DNA of 64,000 nucleotides from Myxococcales bacterium (GCA_003598065.1 QZKR01000031.1:1-64000), one strand, 5' to 3'; shown: positions 52,994 to 62,247, numbered from the stretch's first letter. The notes: generated by a model not told the origin, from the sequence alone. Translations and numbers: made by a program.

Positions 52994-53455
52994 TCAACTC
53001 TCTTCGCCGATCGGAGTTCCGGCCATCGTTGGCCGCCGCACGACCAACGCATAGATCTGGCAGCCGACGCAAAAGCCGATCCCTGCTTCCAGTCCCGCGC
53101 AAGCAGCAAGTAGGACGGCGACGGCCTGCGGCGCATAGGCCACGCCCAGGAGTTGCGTTATCGCCAGCGCCGCCGCCATCAGCGTCCCCAGCTTGGCGGC
53201 GAAACGCTTCGGCGCGGCGTCGATCGGCTGGGACTTGATCCGCAACAGCGTTACGGCTGTCCTGGAGAGATAGTCAATCGGGCTTATCCGCGACTTTGTA
53301 AAACCGCGGATGGCGAAATCGATGGTCAGCAGGATCGCCAGCCAGGGTGCAGGCGCGAACGCGGCGACAAGCGCCGCTACGAACACAAAAAAGGCCGCAA
53401 TTCGGGTGGCGGAATGATCGGCTTTCTCCTGGCTGATCGGGCAATGCGGCGACAT
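52994..53455 (-). CDS. DUF4395 membrane protein
   Basis: 153 residues with about four hydrophobic helices. The N-terminal CPISQEKADHSATRIAAF and the C-terminal GFCVGCQIY are the DUF4395 signature; the two Cys of the end motif may be redox-active. ATG 53455 has AGGAGGG upstream; the frame to 53521 is rejected. DUF4395 genes often lie near thioredoxin-like or sulfur genes, and a thioredoxin-fold gene is indeed divergent from it (53690). Function unknown. Confidence 0.85.
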   Translation of the reverse strand: MSPHCPISQEKADHSATRIAAFFVFVAALVAAFAPAPWLAILLTIDFAIRGFTKSRISPIDYLSRTAVTLLRIKSQPIDAAPKRFAAKLGTLMAAALAITQLLGVAYAPQAVAVLLAACAGLEAGIGFCVGCQIYALVVRRPTMAGTPIGEES

Positions 53456-53689
53456 CGAACCCTCCTTTTCGGGAAAACGCCCTTTTGTCAGACATCTTCG
53501 AGATAGATAGCCCCGTCTCAAGGTTTATTCCTACTTTCTTTTGGGTTAGTTCTGTATTTCCCTGTTTGTAACCGGGAAATTCCGCCGCCGTATACCTGAT
53601 GTGGGATGAAGAACGCGCCCGAAAGCGTCTAACACAGTACCCCAAGAGGGGTTTTTCGGCGGCTCGCCCGTCTGAAAAGGAGTTCTTCC

Positions 53690-55255
53690 ATGAGATTGGC
53701 AAACCCGGCTTGGCGTCGGATCACGATACTAGCCCTTCTCGCATGGATCGCCGCTGCGAGCGTCTGGACCTTCCGAACGGTGCGCGGCGACGCTTTCGAC
53801 CCTGGGAGCATCAATATGAAAGCCCCTGAATTTTCTTCGGACACCCGTTGGCTGAACACGGATAAGCCGCTTTCGCTCGCCGCGTTGCGCGGCCATGTGG
53901 TCCTGCTCGATTTCTGGACTTACTGCTGCATCAACTGTTTGCATACCTTGCCGCGCCTGGCCGAACTCGAACGCGCTTATGCCGGCCAGCCGGTGCTGGT
54001 GATCGGCGTTCACTCCGGCAAGTTCGACCAGGAGCACAACGACGAGCGCGTCCGGGAGGCGATCGCCAAATACGATGTCCGCCACCCCGTAGCGATGGAT
54101 GACGATTTCACCATCTGGAACGCCTACAGCGTCCATTCCTGGCCGACGCTTATCCTGGTGGACCCTTCAGGCAAGATCGCCGATACCTTCTCCGGAGAAC
54201 CGGAACCAGGGCAATTGGAGAAAATCGTCGGCAGGATGCTGGACGACGCCCGCAAAGCCGGCACGCTGGCGAAGGCTCCCGCCTTCGCACCCAAAGCGCC
54301 GGTCATTTCGACCGACTTTCTGCGTTTCCCCGGCAAAGTGCTGGCGTTGGACGGCCGGCTTTTCATCGCCGATACGGGCCATCATCGCGTACTCATCGCC
54401 GACAAGAACGGCAAGGTAAGCGCCGCATTCGGCACGGGGCAAACGGGCTTCAAGGACGGTCCGGCGGCCGAGGCGCAATTCAACGAACCGCAAGGCCTGG
54501 CGTTGAACGGCAATGTTCTCTATGTCGCCGACCGCAGCAACCACGCCATCCGCGCGCTGGACCTGTCGAAAGAAAAGGTGACCACCATTGCCGGCGCCGG
54601 CAAGAAAGGTTCGTGGTCGAGCGGCGGCGGGGCGGCGCGAGAAACGGATTTGCGTTCGCCGTGGGACCTCAGTTTGCGCGAAGGAGGGCTCGACATCGCC
54701 ATGGCCGGCAGCCATCAAATCTGGCGACTGTCGTTCACGGACGGCAAGATCGCCCCCTTAGCCGGCAGCGGCGCTGAAAACATCATCGACGGCTCGTTTT
54801 CGCGCTCCGCTTTCGCTCAGCCGTCCGGATTGTGGTTCGACGGCGATTATCTTTTCGTCGCCGACAGCGAGACCTCGGCCGTGCGTATTCTCGATCCGAA
54901 AGAAGAACGCGTCGGGACGCTGGTCGGCACGGGACTTTTCGATTTCGGCATGAAGGACGGCACGGGGCGCGCGGCGCAGCTTCAGCATCCGATCGGCATC
55001 GCCGGCAAAGGCGATCTGGTATATGTCGCCGACAGCTTCAACAACGCGATCCGCATCATCGACCTCGCGAAGGACGCCTTGGTGACCACGCTTAAAATCG
55101 GCGGCGTCGGCCCGCTAAAGGAGCCGCAGGGGCTTTCCGTGGACGGCGACACGCTTTACGTGGCCGACACCAACAACCACCGGATCGTGGCGGTAAACCT
55201 GAAAACGAACGAGGCGAAGCTCGTCGCGCTGAAGATGGAGACTCGGCCGCGCTAA
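53690..55255 (+). CDS. Thioredoxin-fold protein with NHL beta-propeller (NHLRC2-like)
   Basis: 521 residues. A single N-terminal helix (residues 12-30) is a signal anchor or uncleaved signal. A thioredoxin domain at about 45-185 has WTYCCINC in place of the usual CxxC, with cis-Pro in HSWPTLILVDP. NHL propeller blades follow (NEPQGLALNGNVLYVADRSN, QPSGLWFDGDYLFVADSET, QHPIGIAGKGDLVYVADSFN, EPQGLSVDGDTLYVADTNN). The architecture equals NHLRC2 of animals and related bacterial proteins of unknown role. ATG 53690 with AAGGAG upstream; a short CCCC-aaga-GGGG hairpin with T5 precedes it. Confidence 0.92.
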   Translation: MRLANPAWRRITILALLAWIAAASVWTFRTVRGDAFDPGSINMKAPEFSSDTRWLNTDKPLSLAALRGHVVLLDFWTYCCINCLHTLPRLAELERAYAGQPVLVIGVHSGKFDQEHNDERVREAIAKYDVRHPVAMDDDFTIWNAYSVHSWPTLILVDPSGKIADTFSGEPEPGQLEKIVGRMLDDARKAGTLAKAPAFAPKAPVISTDFLRFPGKVLALDGRLFIADTGHHRVLIADKNGKVSAAFGTGQTGFKDGPAAEAQFNEPQGLALNGNVLYVADRSNHAIRALDLSKEKVTTIAGAGKKGSWSSGGGAARETDLRSPWDLSLREGGLDIAMAGSHQIWRLSFTDGKIAPLAGSGAENIIDGSFSRSAFAQPSGLWFDGDYLFVADSETSAVRILDPKEERVGTLVGTGLFDFGMKDGTGRAAQLQHPIGIAGKGDLVYVADSFNNAIRIIDLAKDALVTTLKIGGVGPLKEPQGLSVDGDTLYVADTNNHRIVAVNLKTNEAKLVALKMETRPR

Positions 55256-55298
55256 TGTGGTATAAATAAGCCATGAAAACCATCCCGGCGAATGCAGC

Positions 55299-56543
55299 AT
55301 GAGAAACAATATATATTTGTCCCACCCGGCAGCGACGACCGTTGCGCTTGCCGTGATGGCGCTTATCCTCGCCGCCTGCACTTCCGAAGACACATTCCAA
55401 GACCCGCCGATCTTCTCTCCCGATGGCGACCAGGAAGCGTCAATCGATAGCGACGAGCCGCCGTTGGATGGCGACACGACCGACGATGACGCCCCCTTGC
55501 CTGATGGGGACGTGGACGACAAACCGGCCGACGGCGACGCATCGAACGACAGCGACCTGCCCGATGGCGACGAAATCAACGAAGACGGCGACGCGGAAAT
55601 GCTCCCGACCGATGGGGACGTCGCGATCGACGAAGATGAAGATTCAAGCACCGACGGCGACGACGAGGCGACTGGCGCAGGCTATTATCAACCTGGTCCA
55701 CTCGCGGTGAACCGCATAGCGGTAGCCCAAGGACAGGACGATGCGCCCGTCGCGTTTTTGATCTTCGCTCCGGCAACGGCGGGCGAATACGCCGTCGTCG
55801 TTTTTCAGCACGGTTTTTTGATGGCCAATTCGCATTACTCCCAAATGCTGACGCATCTGGCGAGTCATGGTTTCGTCGTCGTTGCGCCGCAGATGTACGC
55901 GCCGGGCGGCCTGCCGATCGGCAAGCCCAGCACGCCGGAGGAAGCCGCCCTGGCCGCGCAACTTTACGCCTGGCTGCCGGATCATTTGAGCGCTCTAGCC
56001 GGTGTGACGGCTCGCACGGACAGACTCGGCCTGGCAGGCCACTCGCGCGGCGGCAAAGTAATCTGGAGCGTGCTGAAAGCGGACCCGTCGCTTGCTCAGG
56101 CCGTCGCCGGCGCCGATCCCGTCGATGGCCAGGGCGGACCCTTGGGCGGCGAGCAGCGCGTCATCGACGGCCCGTTCGACTTCCCCTTCCCTTCGCTTGT
56201 CATCGGCGCACGGCTCGGCTCGCAGTCGGGCGGACCCCTGCAACCGGCTTGCGCGCCGGATGGCGACAATCATGTCCAGTTCTACGGCGCGAGCGCAAGC
56301 CCGGCCTATCACGTCGTCGCCGAGGAATACGGCCACCTCGACATGCTGGACGACGCTCCGCAAGGTTGCGGCCTGGAATGCTCCGCCTGCCCCGCCGGCC
56401 CTTCGCGTGCGCCCATGAGAAATCTCACCGCCGGCCAGCTCGCCGCGTTCTTCGCCTGGGCGCTCGACGGCCGCGATGACGGCTTGCCGCCGCTCGCTTC
56501 CGCCGACCTCGCGCCGATCCGCGTGACGATGGAAAACAAATAG
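55299..56543 (+). CDS. DGD-linker lipoprotein with chlorophyllase/dienelactone-hydrolase-like domain
   Basis: 414 residues, lipobox LILAAC. A long DGD linker (about residues 40-125, e.g. LDGDTTDDDAPLPDGDVDDK) precedes an alpha/beta-hydrolase: AVVVFQHGFLMANSHYSQML, the nucleophile elbow GHSRGGK and the His-bearing EEYGHLDMLDD. The closest class by eye is chlorophyllase-like/platelet-activating-factor-acetylhydrolase-like. A short disulfide motif (CGLECSACPAGP) is present. Start ATG 55299; the gene begins 43 bp after the NHL gene. Confidence 0.82.
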   Translation: MRNNIYLSHPAATTVALAVMALILAACTSEDTFQDPPIFSPDGDQEASIDSDEPPLDGDTTDDDAPLPDGDVDDKPADGDASNDSDLPDGDEINEDGDAEMLPTDGDVAIDEDEDSSTDGDDEATGAGYYQPGPLAVNRIAVAQGQDDAPVAFLIFAPATAGEYAVVVFQHGFLMANSHYSQMLTHLASHGFVVVAPQMYAPGGLPIGKPSTPEEAALAAQLYAWLPDHLSALAGVTARTDRLGLAGHSRGGKVIWSVLKADPSLAQAVAGADPVDGQGGPLGGEQRVIDGPFDFPFPSLVIGARLGSQSGGPLQPACAPDGDNHVQFYGASASPAYHVVAEEYGHLDMLDDAPQGCGLECSACPAGPSRAPMRNLTAGQLAAFFAWALDGRDDGLPPLASADLAPIRVTMENK

Positions 56544-56564
56544 CCGCTCGCCGTGCAACCATCG

Positions 56565-56593
56565 TTGCTTTTCGGCGGCGCTTGTGACATAAT
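56565..56593 (+). promoter_or_regulatory. Candidate sigma70 promoter for phoH
   Basis: TTGCTT (56565-56570), 17 bp, CATAAT (56588-56593), with predicted start near 56600, 46 bases ahead of the phoH ATG. Confidence 0.5.
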
Positions 56594-56645
56594 ATATTTA
56601 GTGGATTTCTCCAACATTGTCCACGTCAGCCACGGAGGAGCTTGG

Positions 56646-57986
56646 ATGAGCGACCCAGCCCAGGCGCCGAAGAAGCTCTACGTTCTCGACACAAACGTCA
56701 TCCTCCACGACCACGAAGCGATCTACAAGTTCGACGAGCACGACGTCGTGATTCCGATCGTGGTGCTGGAAGAGGTTGACAAATTCAAGCGCGGCTCGGA
56801 CTCGATCCATTTCCAGGCGCGCGAATTCATTCGCGAACTGGACAAGATCGCCGGCGAGCGGCTGTTCACCGAGGGCGTGCCGGTGGGCGATCAGGGGGGA
56901 CGGCTGTTCGTGGTCGTCGGCGAACCCCAGTCCGAACGGCTCGCCAAGGCGTTTACGCAAAGCAAGCCCGACCATCGCATCCTTGCCGTGGCCGAGCAGC
57001 TCATCAAGGCCAACTCCAACCGGCAGGTGATCATCGTCAGCAAGGACATCAACCTGCGGATGAAGGCCAAGTCGCTCGGCATCCCGGCCGAGGACTATCT
57101 GAACGACAAGGTGCGCAATATCGAAGCGCTATACTCCGGCGCACAACTGATCGAAGGTTGTTCCAATGAGATGATCAACCGCTTTTACAACGATGCCTGC
57201 GCCGTTCCCTGGCAGGAAGCGCCGCTGGGCCAACAGCCGGTGGCTCATCAGTTTTTCATCCTCAAGAACGGCAGCACGAGCGCGCTGGCGCACTACAACC
57301 CCGAGACGATGCTTCTCGAACGCGTCATCAAGCGCCGCGCTTACGGCATCGAACCGCGCAACGCCGAGCAGACGTTCGCGCTGGAAGCCTTGATGCGCCC
57401 GGAGATCGAGCTTGTTTCCATCACCGGCAAGGCCGGAACGGGCAAAACGCTTCTCGCTCTCGCCTCGGCGCTGGAGCAGCGGCGCGAGTATCGGCAGATT
57501 TTCCTCGCGCGCCCCGTCGTGCCCCTTGGCAACCGCGACATCGGCTATCTGCCGGGCGACGTGGAATCGAAACTCAGCCCTTATATGCAGCCGCTATGGG
57601 ACAATCTCGGCGTCATCAAGCATCGCTTCCCCTCGGAAAGCCGAGAGCAGAAACAGATCAAAGAGATGATCGACCAGGAAAAGCTTTTCATCGCGCCGCT
57701 GGCCTACATCCGCGGACGCAGCCTGGATCGGATTTTTTTCATCGTTGACGAAGCGCAGAATCTCACGCCGCATGAAATCAAAACGATCATCACCCGCGCC
57801 GGCGAGGGAGCAAAAGTGGTGTTTACGGGGGACATCCACCAGATCGATACGCCGTATCTGGACGCTCAATCCAACGGACTCACCTATCTCGTCGATAAAA
57901 TGAAAAGCGTGCCGCTCTACGCGCATATCAACCTTGTCAAAGGCGAGCGCAGCGCGCTGTCGGAACTGGCCAGCAACCTGTTATAG
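56646..57986 (+). CDS. phoH: PhoH family protein with N-terminal PIN domain
   Basis: 446 residues from ATG 56646 (GGAGGAG upstream). Residues 8-145 are a PIN nuclease domain with acidic residues in YVLDTNVILHD and VLEEVDKFKRG. Residues about 255-440 are PhoH-type P-loop ATPase: ITGKAGTGKTLLALASALEQ, RPVVPLGNRDIGYLPGD, FFIVDEAQNLTPHEIKTI (Walker B) and FTGDIHQIDTPYLD. This is the PhoH2 (PIN-PhoH) arrangement, described as an RNA helicase/ribonuclease. It has its own promoter candidate. Confidence 0.95.
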   Translation: MSDPAQAPKKLYVLDTNVILHDHEAIYKFDEHDVVIPIVVLEEVDKFKRGSDSIHFQAREFIRELDKIAGERLFTEGVPVGDQGGRLFVVVGEPQSERLAKAFTQSKPDHRILAVAEQLIKANSNRQVIIVSKDINLRMKAKSLGIPAEDYLNDKVRNIEALYSGAQLIEGCSNEMINRFYNDACAVPWQEAPLGQQPVAHQFFILKNGSTSALAHYNPETMLLERVIKRRAYGIEPRNAEQTFALEALMRPEIELVSITGKAGTGKTLLALASALEQRREYRQIFLARPVVPLGNRDIGYLPGDVESKLSPYMQPLWDNLGVIKHRFPSESREQKQIKEMIDQEKLFIAPLAYIRGRSLDRIFFIVDEAQNLTPHEIKTIITRAGEGAKVVFTGDIHQIDTPYLDAQSNGLTYLVDKMKSVPLYAHINLVKGERSALSELASNLL

Positions 57987-58221
57987 AATCAGCGTTCACT
58001 GCATTCCTGGCTGGATGTCGATATTAATTCGGCAACAATCAGGCCTTGCGTTTCTTCCTACTGGGCTTGACGGGACAGCTGATTTGCCTCATAATTTGCC
58101 CAGGGTGCCATTCAGGAAATAAAAGGACTTTGTTCTCGCAGGGTTAAGTGGCGGCTGGTTTCAGCAAAGGAACAATTACAACTCAAAGGGGCCACATACC
58201 TACTTGGGAAGGGAGAACCTG

Positions 58222-60510
58222 ATGAATAGCCGAGTCTTCATGATGGTCTGGCTGGTCGTCCTTCTTGCGCTGGGGAACTTCGTGCTCTCCGCGGGATGCA
58301 GCGATTCCGGCGATGATGAAGAGGAGACCACCGACGTCATTTCGGACGAGACGGGCATTAAGGAGGGAGGCGTTTTCCTGCCGCCGCTGTCCATCGACCC
58401 GCTCAACCCCGCGCCGAACGGCACGGTGACGGTCGTGGCGGATTTCCCGGGCGCGGACTCGATCGCTCTCGCTTTTGATGGCGCGGGGTGCGGGAGCCTG
58501 AGTCCCAATTCCGGCGCGAACCCGCTGTCGGTCAGCGGCAACGCCGCCGACGCCGGCTACTGCCGGGTGAAGGCGACGGTCGATGGAGCCTTGCAGGAGG
58601 CTTCCTTCACGGTGCTGGCCGCCGAGCCGCCCGTGCCGCCGGTGGACGTGCCGAACGGCATGTTCATCTTCGGGCCGAAACCGCCGGCCTCCGCTGCGGC
58701 GGGCCGCCCGACCGTCCAGTCCATCGACGGACCGGCCAGCTTCATCAACGGCTCCTCCTCCACGTACACGGTCAGCTACCAGGGCGAGCGCTCCGTCACC
58801 CACGCCATCATCGAGATCGGCGGCTGGGAAGGTTATTTCCTGACGCCCGTGGTTTCCAAACCGGGGAGCGTCGATATCTCCCTGGCCTTCGATCCGGACA
58901 TCTACGACAAGCTGCCGCAGGCGAGGAGCACGCCGGTTCTGCAGATCTTCGTCTCCCTGATCGACGCGGCCACCGTCCTGGGCGATGCGTTCAATCTGGT
59001 CCTGAACGGCGTGGAGGTCCAGACGGGCGACGTCAAGGTGAGCCTTTCCTGGGATACCGCCTCGGACGTGGATCTGCACGTCGTGACGCCCGACGGCTGG
59101 GAGATCTATTACGGCAATACGACCGATTCGAACGGAGGGCAGCTCGATTTGGACAGCAACGCAAGCTGCACCATCGACAATATCAACAACGAGAACATCT
59201 TCTGGCCGGCGGGACAGTCGCCCCAGGGGGAATACGAAGTCAGCGCCGAGATGTACGCGGACTGCGAGACCGGCGGCGCGTCGGGAACCGTCACTATCAC
59301 CTCCTGCGGCAGCGACAACCCGATCGTGCATGAATTCTCGCTCGGCGCGACCGGCGACCTGGAGGCCTGGACCTTCAACTCCGCGTGCAGTTTCCAGGTC
59401 TCGGGAAGCGTCAAGTACGAGGACTTCTCCGTCGCCAAGGACGGCCTCTCCGCCGCCGGCGCCATGGTTCCGGTCCGCTTCATCAAGGTGCAGGTGTTGC
59501 GCGATTCCGATAAAAAAGTGCTCGGCGAAGGCAGCACGAATGTTTCCGGCGAGTACAAGATCGACTTCCAGAACGACGGCGAACCGGGCTATTTTGTCCA
59601 GGTGGTCGCCAGCCAGGACAACGACCGGATCAAGCAGAAAGTGACCGACCTGGCCGGCAAGCTCTACGCCTGGAAGACGGACGAAGTCTTCGACGAAAAA
59701 GAGGAGCCCGTGAACGAGGGCGTGGATTTCGAGCTGAAGAAAGCCGACAAGGCCGGGGCGCTGAACATCTGGGAGACAGGCGCGAAGTGTTCCACCTATG
59801 CGCGCGTCTACAGCGGCTCTCCGCCTCCCCTGGTGACCTTCCTTTGGACGGAAGGACAGAAGCCGCTGGGGAAGGAATACTCCTTCGCTACCCGCAGCAA
59901 CAAGATCTACATCCTCAGCATGGCTTCCGACCCGGACGAATACGACGACTTTGTGATCGGGCACGAGCACGGCCATTTCACCGCCTTCAACTATTCGCGG
60001 GACAACAACCCCGCCGGAACGCACGGCATCGATGGTTATTACGCGCCCACGCTGGCCTGGAGCGAAGCCTGGGCGAGTTTCTTCGGAGTCACCGCCGTCG
60101 GCGGCTCGACCTACATCGACACGAACGCCGGAGGGATCGGTTATATGTTCGATCTTGAAAATCTCCCGGCCGACGTACCGTTGGGGACGAAGGACGACAA
60201 GATGGAGGAAAACTGCTCCGAGGGGCGCGTGGCCGGAGTCCTCTACGACCTGTTCGACGACACCAACGAAGCCAAGGACACGCTGTCGGGCCTGGGCGTC
60301 TGGCGGGTCGTAACCGGCTATCTGAAAAAGAACGGAGCCAAGTTCAAGGACCGTGGCGTGGTCGGGGCCGACTTCGTGGACTTTCTGGACGGCTGGTTCT
60401 GCATGGGGCTGGGCGAAAAAGGCGAGGACGACTCGACCGGCGTGCGCGGGATCGTCAAAGGGCTGCACGGCTTCAACTACGACTACGCGGAGCTGGCCTC
60501 GTGCGAGTAG
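58222..60510 (+). CDS. Lipoprotein with YfaP-like domain and HEHGH metalloprotease-like centre
   Basis: 762 residues from ATG 58222 (GGGAG upstream), lipobox LSAGC. Residues about 270-400 match the DUF2135/YfaP pattern (VSLSWDTASDVDLHVVTPDG, EIYYGNTTDSNGGQLDLDSN, NENIFWP). A carboxypeptidase-regulatory-like beta module follows. The C-terminal 200 residues contain HEHGH at 581-585 (HExxH zinc site) and a downstream SEAWASFFG whose Glu could be the third ligand, so it is a predicted surface zinc protease. Codon choice looks more G/C-ending than in the neighbouring genes. The next gene overlaps it by 10 bp. Confidence 0.8.
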   Translation: MNSRVFMMVWLVVLLALGNFVLSAGCSDSGDDEEETTDVISDETGIKEGGVFLPPLSIDPLNPAPNGTVTVVADFPGADSIALAFDGAGCGSLSPNSGANPLSVSGNAADAGYCRVKATVDGALQEASFTVLAAEPPVPPVDVPNGMFIFGPKPPASAAAGRPTVQSIDGPASFINGSSSTYTVSYQGERSVTHAIIEIGGWEGYFLTPVVSKPGSVDISLAFDPDIYDKLPQARSTPVLQIFVSLIDAATVLGDAFNLVLNGVEVQTGDVKVSLSWDTASDVDLHVVTPDGWEIYYGNTTDSNGGQLDLDSNASCTIDNINNENIFWPAGQSPQGEYEVSAEMYADCETGGASGTVTITSCGSDNPIVHEFSLGATGDLEAWTFNSACSFQVSGSVKYEDFSVAKDGLSAAGAMVPVRFIKVQVLRDSDKKVLGEGSTNVSGEYKIDFQNDGEPGYFVQVVASQDNDRIKQKVTDLAGKLYAWKTDEVFDEKEEPVNEGVDFELKKADKAGALNIWETGAKCSTYARVYSGSPPPLVTFLWTEGQKPLGKEYSFATRSNKIYILSMASDPDEYDDFVIGHEHGHFTAFNYSRDNNPAGTHGIDGYYAPTLAWSEAWASFFGVTAVGGSTYIDTNAGGIGYMFDLENLPADVPLGTKDDKMEENCSEGRVAGVLYDLFDDTNEAKDTLSGLGVWRVVTGYLKKNGAKFKDRGVVGADFVDFLDGWFCMGLGEKGEDDSTGVRGIVKGLHGFNYDYAELASCE

Positions 60511-61004
60511 CGCGGCTGCCGGCGGCGGCGTGGGTCTGCCTGTTTTGGGTTTGCTCCGGCTGCGCCGCGGCCTCGCCGACGGCCTCCAAGCCGGAGCATC
60601 CCCTTACGGCCGCTTTCACCCCGGAGACCATTGCGGCCCAGCCGGGGGAAAGCGTCACGGTGATCCTGACCGTTTCGACCACCCGCGCCTTCGCTCGTGC
60701 GGGCCTGACGCTCAAGGTCCCGGAGGGAATGGCGCTGATCGCCGGCCAAGCGGAAAAGCCGCTTGTCAATCTTCGCCCCGGCGAGGCGATGACATTTATC
60801 TACGTCCTGCGCGTCGAGAAACCGGGAGAACTGCGGCTGCTGGCCGCGATCGCCGTCGATACGGGCGACCCTAACTTTGTGTTGAATCAGAGCGCGGTGG
60901 CCATCGTCAACCCGGCGCCGGAAGCCAATCCGCCGGAGGTCCGCACGGATGCGGAAGGCCAGCCGTTGCGCATCCAGTCGGTAAAAACTAAAAAGGCGCC
61001 CTGA
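60501..61004 (+). CDS. Small lipoprotein coupled to the metalloprotease-like lipoprotein
   Basis: 167 residues from GTG 60501, which overlaps the upstream gene by 10 bp and has GGAG upstream. The signal ends VCSGC (lipobox). The body is a single beta-sandwich (PLTAAFTPETIAAQPGESVTVILTVSTTR, then MTFIYVLRVEKPGELRLLAAI), similar in pattern to DUF11/CARDB-type or Ig-like folds. Probably a partner or exported companion of the upstream protein. A terminator follows 18 bp later. Confidence 0.75.
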   Translation: MRVARLPAAAWVCLFWVCSGCAAASPTASKPEHPLTAAFTPETIAAQPGESVTVILTVSTTRAFARAGLTLKVPEGMALIAGQAEKPLVNLRPGEAMTFIYVLRVEKPGELRLLAAIAVDTGDPNFVLNQSAVAIVNPAPEANPPEVRTDAEGQPLRIQSVKTKKAP

Positions 61005-61021
61005 GGCGCTCTATCTGCCGG

Positions 61022-61061
61022 GGCATGGCTGGCTTGATGCCAGCCATGGCCTTCTTTTTTT
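61022..61061 (+). terminator. Rho-independent terminator
   Basis: CATGGCTGGC, loop TTGAT, GCCAGCCATG (10 bp), then GGCCTTCTTTTTTT. It ends the two-gene lipoprotein operon. Confidence 0.9.
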
Positions 61062-61149
61062 CAGGCATGCACGGCATCGCTTGCATGCACGTTCCCGTTA
61101 CCGCAAAGCAGACTTTATGCCGGCCCGCGCAGCTTCGGGAAATCCCCTT

Positions 61150-61887
61150 CTATTCCTTTTCCCGCTCGCGATAAACCAGAATGCGGTTGCATGCCGGACA
61201 GGCGTGGAACTGATCGCCGCGGATCAGTTCGTTGTGCATCTGCGGCGGGATGGCCATGTTGCATATCGAGCAGTGACCGTGCTCGACCAACGCCACGGCA
61301 ATGCCATCCTTGCGCTCGGCGATGTATTCGTACTTGAGGTATAGCTGTTCGTCGATCTGCTCGGCCAGTTCGTCCCGCTTATCATAAAGTTCTTCCAAGG
61401 TTCCATCCAGTTCCGCCAGCCGCTTCTCCAGCTCCCGGCGTTCCTTGGTCTGGGTATCGGAAGAGGTTTTGATTTTCGTGTCAAGCTCGCCCTTTTCCTG
61501 GCGTAAAAGCTGGATATTTTTCTTTATAGCGGCGATTTCCTCGTCCAGTTCGCCGCTCGACTTCTCCTGCGTCTCGATTTCTTTGATAAAGGCCTCGTAC
61601 TGCTTGATGTTCTGAATCGCGGTTTCCTTGTTGCGGGTGTTTTTCAGCTTGATTCGCTCCAGATCCAGAAGACGGGTTTTCTCTCCCAGTTCCTCTTCCA
61701 AGTGGGCCAGTTGGTGTTCCTTCTCGTCAGACAGCTTCCGTTTCTCCAGCAATCCGCCCTCCATCTGGTTCAACTGGGCGGGGATCTTCTCGCGTTCGAT
61801 TTCGAACTCGATGATCTCGTTGTCCAAAAGCTGCAATTCGACGAGTTGCTGGAGTTTGTCGCGCATCCGGCGGATCTGGGGGTTCAT
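61150..61887 (-). CDS. Coiled-coil protein with C4 zinc ribbon (COG1579/CdsZ-like)
   Basis: 245 residues. Residues 10-185 are almost uninterrupted coiled coil (heptads in KRKLSDEKEHQLAHLEEEL, KRLAELDGTLEELYDKRDEL). The C-terminal 55 residues are a zinc ribbon with two CxxC pairs, CSICN and CPACN. COG1579 members include CdsZ of Chlamydia, where the zinc ribbon binds type III secretion parts, but in most bacteria the role is unknown. ATG 61887 is chosen over GTG 61890. Confidence 0.9.
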   Translation of the reverse strand: MNPQIRRMRDKLQQLVELQLLDNEIIEFEIEREKIPAQLNQMEGGLLEKRKLSDEKEHQLAHLEEELGEKTRLLDLERIKLKNTRNKETAIQNIKQYEAFIKEIETQEKSSGELDEEIAAIKKNIQLLRQEKGELDTKIKTSSDTQTKERRELEKRLAELDGTLEELYDKRDELAEQIDEQLYLKYEYIAERKDGIAVALVEHGHCSICNMAIPPQMHNELIRGDQFHACPACNRILVYREREKE

Positions 61888-62049
61888 CACGACTGCCTTC
61901 CTTCTTGATGCGGGGGAGTGGAGTGTTGCGGACAGACGGTGCGCCCTTGAGGTAACTTGGCGCGCCGGCAGGAAACTGCAAGATGGCTGAAAATCACCGC
62001 GGCCTCGTTCAGTTGAAACCGTTCACGTCGGCTGGGGGGCGAAGGGCGT

Positions 62050-62085
62050 AAAAAAAGACGCTTGGGACTCAGACCAAGCGTCTTT
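62050..62085 (-). terminator. Terminator downstream of the tRNA gene
   Basis: A perfect 12-bp stem AAAGACGCTTGG/CCAAGCGTCTTT with an 8-base loop. Read on the minus strand it ends in seven T, so it terminates the tRNA transcript that starts further right. A weaker T-rich tail on the other side could serve plus-strand transcripts. Confidence 0.88.
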
Positions 62086-62170
62086 CTTTCTTTACCCGCT
62101 CGTATTGGAAAAGCGGAGTACAAACACCATCCATGTCACCCAAGGAGCCACTCCAGCCTTTGCCTGCCGT

Positions 62171-62247
62171 TGGTGGGCCCAGCAGGACTTGAACCTGCGA
62201 CCAACCGGTTATGAGCCGGTAGCTCTGACCAATTGAGCTATGGGCCC
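62171..62247 (-). tRNA. tRNA with CAT anticodon, probably tRNA-Ile2 (or elongator Met)
   Basis: 77 nt with encoded CCA. Read on the minus strand: acceptor GGGCCCA/TGGGCCC with discriminator A, D arm GCTCAATTGGTCAGAGC, anticodon arm ACCGG CTCATAA CCGGT (anticodon CAT), variable loop TGGTC, and T arm GCAGG TTCAAGT CCTGC. All four stems pair. The TTGGTCG variable region and TTCAAGT loop resemble the lysidine-modified tRNA-Ile2 more than elongator Met. The first base pair is G-C, against initiator tRNA. The amino acid cannot be fixed by eye. Confidence 0.93.

Noticed and set aside
62171-62247. Initiator tRNA-fMet
   Set aside because: The acceptor begins with a paired G-C and the anticodon stem lacks the three consecutive G-C pairs usual for initiators, leaving Ile2 or elongator Met.
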